DNA of 64,000 nt from Macrothele yani. Taxonomy: Eukaryota; Arthropoda; Arachnida; Araneae; Macrothelidae. The DNA lies in assembly GCA_039090855.1 (NCBI GenBank), contig CM076996.1:47644469-47708468 (forward strand), given 5' to 3'. This document shows, one piece after another, positions 57,500 through 64,000 of this stretch. The notes under the pieces were generated by a model. The model saw only the letters and a list, made by a program, of their open reading frames with translations. It was not told where the DNA came from and did no database searches. Position 1 is the stretch's first letter. Every line of letters starts with the position of its first letter. The translations under genes were made by a program, and so were the position numbers.

Positions 57500-59105
57500 A
57501 GTATTGAACTAAATTTAAACTTGGTAGGTTTTAGGACTTCATCAAGTTTTCAAATCGTGTAAAGACGGTGTGTGTTCTATGTATTCTACTTTACCACACG
57601 AAAATCATTTTATCCTTGATCCTTTAATAAAAACATTGAGAACCACTAGGACGCAGAAAAAAATAACCAGTATTTCGTCAGCACATAAATCGGCGCAGTC
57701 TTCTGTGTAAGCAAGCAACAATTACTGTTCAGAGACCATTGTAAAGCCGAAGATTCTAAGACTAAAAAGTAACTACTTTTCTAATAACGCGTAGTTACAA
57801 CATGAGCGTTCTGCACTAACCACCATTTCAACTGAAAAAAAAAACATCTTTTGAAGAAATCATAAAATCCTTCTTTCTGCGATTCTGCTATCAAAAAATT
57901 TGCTGCTAAGGTGCACTGCCGTATCGATATTAAATATAAGAATAAAGTAATATCTCTCTTTCTTTTTTTGTTGACAACAAAGTGTGAAGATTTATTGCTA
58001 TGCGTTTGTTATTAATTGTGACGATTTGTTGCCATGTGCTGTTTCATATATTTCCCACTGAATGATTTTGGATAGTACCGAAAAGGTCGCGCCTCGCCAC
58101 TCCTTGAGGCAATGAAAAATCCAGGAAATACTAGACGCTTTTGCTGTTTGTGGAGGAATTATGGTTTTTTTTTGTTTTTTTGTTTTTTTCGGTTGTTTTC
58201 GAACATTCCTGCAGTGTGCATTTCCCACTGACCAGTAGTTTACAACGAAGTCTGCCAGAACTCGAAACTCTGATGCAACTCGATAAACAGTTAACTGGAA
58301 TTTATGAAGCTTAAGGGAACGGTATTCAGCTCGAAGCAACATTTACGAAAAGCTGACGTGCCAGTTTAGTGAGATCATCAGCGAGATGATAAACCACAGC
58401 TGCACAAACAACAGACAGGTGAGTTTCCGTCAGCGTACATAGGTAGCACGAGAATTACCTCCTTGAAAACATGGCGTGGGTATACAGCCAATGGGCGCCT
58501 GTCGGACTTCGCAGTCGTCTCAAGTTCTTAAACGTATTTGGCGCATAAAAAACGTTTGTCAATATGTAGGAAAATATTGAAATGAGATGATTTATTCTTA
58601 CATAAGCACACAAAAGAAGTCTTGGTAACTCAACAGTTTAATAATCGTGATACGGCGTAAGCGTTGTTAGGTAATTATTGCATAGGAAAACATAAGCATG
58701 CTCTCTGATACCTATGAATTATTCGAACTGTATTACGCGAAAGTGATTTCCTCGCAAGTATGACACCTGTTTTTAGAATATATATATATATATGGCTTAA
58801 CTTTCCCTACTCGCAACAGCTGTGATTATGAAATATGCCTTTATGACAAAAACTACAAGTAGAACTGACGTCGTAAAACTGGAGCATTTTATAATAATTT
58901 GCAAAAGTTTAAGACTACCTGTTGGTATTAGGAGATCATGCCGATTGTGTCGGCTACTGTCTACATTACTCAACTTCATGTCGGTGTTGCATCATCCTAC
59001 AGCGGCATTTGTTGATAGAGTTGGGAGATGCGTGCGAGCGTCAGTTAATTTGCTTCTGATTTTCATGCTGAGGGGTTTTGTACATATTTTCTATATAGCA
59101 AAAAA
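57500..59105. other. AT-rich non-coding stretch
   Basis: No gene recognised. A GTGAGT donor-like site at about 58420 has no convincing exon. A TA run at 58780-58790. Confidence 0.35.
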
Positions 59106-59106
59106 A

Positions 59107-60115
59107 TGGGCAAAAAAGCGACATTAAGTGTTACTCAATGGTAAAAATAGTGACTTTATATCATGAAGGATACTCCAAACGTGACATAAGCAGAAAGGTG
59201 AATGAATTCATAATGCGATCATGAAATATCGAGACACGGGGGAATTTAGCGACATAAAGATAACTGGGTGTCCAAGGAAAACAACCCCACGTGATGACAA
59301 TACCATAAGTAATGCGTTTTCCGAGGAGTTCGTGCACGAAAATCAAGGCCTTTCTACATGCAAAACGGTCTGATATTACTATCAGCACTGTTTCTCGACG
59401 TCTTAGCAAAGATTTTGAATTAAAGTTTTATAAACCTGCACATAAACTTAGACTAACCTTTGTCAAAAAGAAGAGACTCCAGTTTGCGAAGCGTCATCAG
59501 TCGTAGACTGCTGCAAATTGGAGCCAAGTTCTTTTTCCGATATATTAACTGTGCGTCAATTTGAATCACGACGTGAAGCACATGCTCGACGACCAAAAGG
59601 CAAAAGGTTTGATGAAAAATACACCGTTAGCCTCGTGAGACATCCGTCTAGTCAGATGATATGGGGTGCTATGTCAGCATCCGGTACAGCTTCATTATCC
59701 TTTTTGCCGACAGGCCCTACCATGACTTGTCCTTTTAATGTGGAAATGTTACGTGAGAAGCTGTTAACTCATATGCAAGTGCACAGATGCACAATCTTTA
59801 TGCATGATGGTGCTCCATGCCACAGATCAAAGACAGTAAAGGACTACCAGTAGAGGAAAAACATAACTGGGCTTGACTGGCCAGGTAATAGTCCCGACCT
59901 TAACCCTAACGAAAATTTTAACATTTTAAAAAACAAGGTAGCAGAAAAACACCTATCAAATTTCCAAGCTTTGATTGACGCGATAAAGTACGTGTGGTAC
60001 AAAGACATTTCAAGTGACTACTGCAAATCTCTCATTGAGAGTATCATACATCGCATTCTGTCCGTTATAAAAAAAGAAAGGTGGACACACAAAGTACTGA
60101 TTTCGGTCTTTTTGT
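59107..60115 (+). pseudogene. Tc1-like DD34E transposase, decayed
   Basis: Starts at ATG 59107 (MGKKATLSVTQW), then KIVTLYHEGYSKRDISRKVN after a stop, GCPRKTTPRDD, and several stops. The second half is clean: FESRREAHARRPKGKRF, MIWGAMSASGTASLSFLP, the second catalytic D in FMHDGAPCHRSKT and the E in SPDLNPNENFN with 34 residues between. The C-terminus ALIDAIKYVWYKDISSDYCK and LIESI is typical. It has in-frame stops at about 59852 and in the N-terminal half. Terminal repeats are not evident. Confidence 0.88.
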
Positions 60116-60235
60116 GTTCTAAAGAATGTAAGTGTGGTCTTTTTGTGTTCTAAAGAATGTAAGTGTGGTCTTTTTGTGTTCTAAAGAATGTAAGTGTGGT
60201 CTTTTTGATGTTCTAAAGAATGTATCTGTGGTGTC
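60105..60235. repeat. 31-bp tandem repeat, about four units
   Basis: GGTCTTTTTGTGTTCTAAAG plus AATGTAAGTGT repeats with a 31-bp period from 60105; the fourth unit has a one-base insertion. It begins in the 3' end of the Tc1 remnant. Confidence 0.95.
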
Positions 60236-60289
60236 ATTTTTAGCACGACTTTTGTAAAAAAAAGATCGTTCTTATGTTACCGGTTTGTC

Positions 60290-62160
60290 CGTCCGTCTGT
60301 ACCCACGATATCTCTGCAACTATTAGTTCGATTTGAAAAATTCGTTTTGCTTTGGGAAGCTTGAAATATGCGAATGATGATCCTTTATTTCGGTTTTTTT
60401 TTTACGATGTACAATTTTGCCACTAGGGGGCGTAAATGCAGATGATGTTGAATTCAAAAACACGTTTTATTCCACACATTTGCTTCTAAACATCCGATTG
60501 AAAAAAATATTTTAAAATTATTTATCATTTGATTCCATTTATGTCGAAGAGTATTTTAGATATAGTTACTTTTTCAAATTAAGCATAGATTTTCCGCTAA
60601 GGGGCGTAAAAGAAAATTACATTTTTCCCGATAACTCTTCTTCTAAAACTACGATTTGAAACATTTCTTCAGCGGATACACCTCCTAATAGAAAAAATTT
60701 TGCATACAATTTCAAATTTTTGGTAAAGAATACTTTAGCCACCAGGAGGCGTAAGTGACAATTTTTGCTTATGATGTATTTGCCATAAAATCTGAGCTTC
60801 TAAAACATCGATTGACAAAATTCTTTCGTGGACTGATGCCACTCATATCGATAAACATTTTCGGAATATTTTCTTCCTAAAATATTCGACAGTTTCTCCG
60901 CCAGGGGCGTAGATGTATATCTTATTTTTGTCAATATCTCTACTTCTAGGAGTCCGATTTGAAAAATTCCTTCTTTGTTGGATAGTGTTTCCAGTGTGAC
61001 ATGTTTTTCATATAATTTCAAAATTTTCAAGTAATTCATAGATTTTCCGCTAGGGGGCGTAAAGGTACATTGCTTTCCCCACTATATCTCTGCTTCTAAA
61101 TCTCCGATTTGAAAAATATTTCTGCACCAGATGCAGCTCCTGGTGGGAAATCCTTTGCACATAATTTCTCATTTTTGTAAAAAAATGGTTTGGCGACCAG
61201 GTGGCGTAAGTCTTAATTTCTGCTTCTGATGTATTTGCAGCAAAATATGAGCTTCTAAAATATGGATTGAAAAAAAAAGTGGTTTGTTGAACGATACTAC
61301 TCATGTCGACAAACCTTTTAGGAACATTTTCTTCTTGAAATAATGCATGGGTTCAGCGCCAAGGAGCGTAGATGTATATCTTATAGGAGTCCGATTTGAA
61401 AAATTCCTTTTTTGTTGGATAGTGTTTCCGATGCGAAATGTTTTTCCTATAAATTCAAAATTTTTAAGTAAATCATAGACTTTCCACTAGGGGGCACAAA
61501 GGTAAATTGCGTTTTCTGCGTTATTTCTGCTTCTAAAACTCCGATTTGAAAAATTCTTCCTGTATCGCATACATGACCTGATGGAAAATATTTTTTACAT
61601 AATTTCTAATTTTTGGTACAGAATGGTTTGGCCACCAGGGGGCATAAGTGTCAATTTCTGCTTCTGATGTATTTGTAGCAAAATCTGGGCTCCTGAAAAC
61701 TCGACTAATTCTTTTTTTTTCTTAGACTGATAGTGCTCATATGGAAAATCCTTTTGAGAATACTTTCTTCCTACAATAATGCATGGTTTTCCCACCAGGG
61801 GACGTAAATTCACACCTTCTTTTTGTCAATATCTCTGTTTATAAGAGTCCGATTTGAAAAAAATTATTTCTATGTTGGAGAGCGTTTCCGGTGCGAAATG
61901 TTTCTCATATAAATTCATGTTTTTCTTAAAGCACAAGTCTGCAACCAGAGGGCGTAAAGCTCACGATTCCGTTTACAGCAATATCTGAGGGATTAAAAAC
62001 CCGATTGAAAATCTTCTTTCTTTCGTCAGATACTATTGTTTTCCATACCGGTTCCATTGACTTTCAATAGCTATGATAAATTTAATTAGCGTCAGAACGG
62101 ATTCAAAAGACGTGCTTATTACACCCGAAAATTCGGTGTCATCTTTCTTGTTTTGAATAT
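60290..62160 (+). repeat. higher-order tandem array with CTCF-like motifs
   Basis: Units of about 150 bp, each with a motif of the form CC-C-AG-GGGCGTAA, then a T-rich block, a TATCTCT-CTTCTAAA-type block and CCGATTTGAAAAATT. Three unit types (A, B, C) alternate, giving a period of about 450 bp: A at 60594, 61047, 61484, 61942; B at 60738, 61194, 61631; C at 60898, 61357, 61791; one more at 60419. The motif resembles the vertebrate/insect CTCF core CCASYAGRKGGCRS; CCACTAGGGGGCAC at 61484 fits it fully. A short relative lies at 38225-38600. No protein is encoded. Confidence 0.8.
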
Positions 62161-62989
62161 CTCTGACTAGTAATTAGTTGTTTCTTTGAAAATCTTAATT
62201 TTAAATAAATTGACAGGTGGTCTTGAACTTTTGCAAATGACTGTAGTTGCTGACACGTTTTTCTCCTCGCCGTAAACGTGGAACTTTTTTCCAACTGATT
62301 GAATTATTTTACATGTAAACACGAAACTGTGTTGGTTACGGCATCTGTAAGGTCCGCCTTTATCTTTGAGATTAGGCTCTGCTATGGAAGGCCAAGGTGG
62401 GACATCGCGGAACTTGATCGTTAGTACTGTATGTTATCTGAATAAAATACATGGTGGCTTCCTAAATCGAAATGGACTTCAAATAAAATAGATAAAATTA
62501 AATTTATGCTGAACCCCTCCCTCCCCCAAAATAACACTTACCAAAACCCCATAAAAAATTTACAAATAATTAAGTTTAAAATACACGGGCTAACGAACTC
62601 GGTCTTTGCACCAGAAATTAAAATTTAAAATGTGAGTCCAGAAGTATCAAAAAAACAAAAACAAAAAAAAATGAGAAAGCCTAAAGAACACGAACAAAAA
62701 TAACTGAAACCTATACTCCCAGCAATTTAGACCTAACAATTTTGAGAGAATAGAAAAAAAAAATTCTTACCGCAGAGTGGAACCCAGTTTTCTACAAATA
62801 TTAAAAAAGCATGTAAAAACGTACAAACCATCTAAACAACTGAAACTTGTGGACGTTAAATAATATTCCATATTATTTGTTTAAAGATAAGTGCATAAAC
62901 TATTTCATTATTGGCTTTCAAGATCCTTAAACGGCAAGCACAATCTTCCTACATTTCCCTCTACCTAGCGCATTCTTCTCTATTCAGTT
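62161..62989. other. AT-rich non-coding stretch
   Basis: No gene recognised. Confidence 0.35.
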
Positions 62990-63967
62990 TTGCTAGATCC
63001 CTTTCCAAATTTTCTAAACACATTTTTCGACACTGTCCGTGTGGTCTAGTGGCAATCGGTTTTATTTGAAATAATTTTGTTCCCCGTCTATTCTTTTGGT
63101 ATGTTAAAACCGTCTCAGTTTTATGGCTTTTATTTCATTAACTATTATTGGATCACTAATGGCTAAATTCAGTGCTTAGTTGTGCCCTTTCTGGGCTTCT
63201 GTTTCCCTATCTTCGAGAGGACTAAACATTTTCCTTAGAATTTTGTTTCGGAGATTTCATTGTTGTCTGTAAAGCTCCATGTCTCGGTATCATTTAGAAG
63301 TACAGACCTAATGATAATTTTATAGATATTTAATTTCACTCCGTGTGATAATATTTTGGAAAAGAGCAGATGTTGTAAGGAATACAAGCTATACTGCTTG
63401 TTTTTCAGCATTTATATTACTACTTGCTGCTATGATTATACTTACAAGATGAAACCTTTAAAAAATGTCAGCTGTCTACTGAAAAGCGTCCCGCATCAGG
63501 ATTTTTAATATCCCTTGCCATTTTCAAATAGTGTATTTCAGCTTTATTAATAGGTACGTACAATTTTCCTGATCCACTTTATCATAGTCGTTCGCAGTTT
63601 ATCTTTTATCCCTTCTCTGACGCTAACGCAAGATTAAAAAGAATTGGTGACAATATAAATAAAATCCTGTCCTGACCCGATATTAAAATAAAATGGTTCA
63701 GAACTTGTTCTTCACGATGACACTGCAATTTTACATCCATTAATGCGTCCTTTAATAAAATTTATTGTGTCAGAGGAAATCCCACTTTCGTTCAGAATAT
63801 TCCACAGACTCTTCCAGCATATAATCCTATAACATTTTCTAAAGTTAATGAACTAAGTACGTACAGAATGGTTATAGATCAGTTTTTCTCCCAATGACTT
63901 TCTAAATATTTGGTCAGTTGTAGACAAAGATTTTCTAAATCCTGCTTGATACTATCCCAGATTTCCC
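62990..63967 (-). pseudogene. LINE reverse transcriptase fragment at right edge
   Basis: The minus strand reads YQAGFRKSLSTTDQIFRKSL, LWNILNESGIS, ISGQDR-LSPILFNLALA (normally SGVRQGD-LSPILFNLAL), then after decay LNIYKIIIRSVLLNDTETWS and VNEIKAIKLRRF near 63150. This is the order of a non-LTR reverse transcriptase followed by its connection region. It is riddled with stops. Its 5' part would continue beyond the window, but a palindrome sits at the edge. Confidence 0.75.
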
Positions 63968-64000
63968 TCTGGGAAATCTGGGATAGTATCAAGCAGGATT
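63938..64000. repeat. perfect 30-bp palindrome at the window end
   Basis: Left arm 63938-63967, 3-nt spacer TCT, right arm 63971-64000, all 30 positions complementary. The left arm is LINE reverse-transcriptase sequence, so the right arm is an inverted copy of it. The arm may extend past the window. Confidence 0.97.

Noticed and set aside
60105..60235. 31-bp repeats considered as a CRISPR-like array.
   Set aside because: Head-to-tail repeats without spacers in a eukaryotic transposon end; a simple tandem repeat.
63030..63056. GTCCGTGTGGTCTAGTGGCA looks like the 5' half of a tRNA with an A-box.
   Set aside because: No B-box or acceptor partner follows within 80 nt, and the minus strand reads as the C-terminal part of a LINE here.

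Overview
The window looks like nuclear DNA of an invertebrate animal, most likely an arthropod. It is AT-rich, has no operon-like organisation, and carries only small broken ORFs, tRNA-derived SINEs, Tc1/mariner, hAT and pogo/Tigger DNA transposons, RTE-type LINEs and Penelope-like elements. A tektin retrocopy confirms a metazoan source. I cannot name the species. I see no intact host gene: the window reads as intergenic or intronic DNA dominated by decayed, nested mobile elements.

Layout. 0-10 kb: a Tc1 C-terminal remnant at the left edge, a 450-bp hAT-type MITE (764-1213), a 0.7-kb dispersed element with internal tandem units (2719-3406), diverged SINEs, a decayed hAT fragment near 5.3 kb, a tRNA-like 72-mer (5979-6050) and a 361-bp inverted-repeat element with two hammerhead-ribozyme-like cores (8777-9137). 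9.7-11.2 kb: a mariner pseudogene split by an 804-bp hAT element with a perfect 8-bp target duplication. 14.8-16.1 kb: a 5'-truncated intronless tektin pseudogene between a 44-bp inverted repeat and a 12-bp direct repeat. 18.27 kb: a possible 47-nt micro-exon. 19.4-22.6 kb: two Tc1 remnants between one matching pair of terminal repeats.

24-37 kb: RTE 3' fragments, SINEs, a foldback repeat (28.3-29.1 kb), a Tc1 remnant (32.1-32.7 kb), a LINE ORF1 with a CCHC zinc knuckle (33.1-35.2 kb) and two further LINE fragments. 38.2-38.6 kb holds a short relative of the large array at 60.3-62.2 kb. 42-43 kb is an RTE fragment; 44.3-45.6 kb is a hAT inside another hAT-like element. 47.3-49.9 kb has two Tc1 elements, the second bounded by 35-bp inverted repeats and TA. 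50.6 kb is a Tigger transposase fragment. 51.3-54.7 kb is the longest element, an RTE LINE with endonuclease and reverse-transcriptase domains, abutting a truncated mariner (54.66-55.6 kb). 55.9-56.6 kb is the inverted second copy of the 2.7-kb element. 56.9-57.5 kb is a Penelope GIY-YIG remnant. 59.1-60.1 kb is another Tc1.

The most unusual stretch is 60.4-62.0 kb: eleven regularly spaced motifs resembling the CTCF core, about 150 bp apart, in a higher-order period of about 450 bp. The right edge is an RTE-like LINE fragment ending in a perfect 30-bp palindrome. I found no evidence for a new multigene system; the novelty lies in repeat architecture and retrocopy structure.
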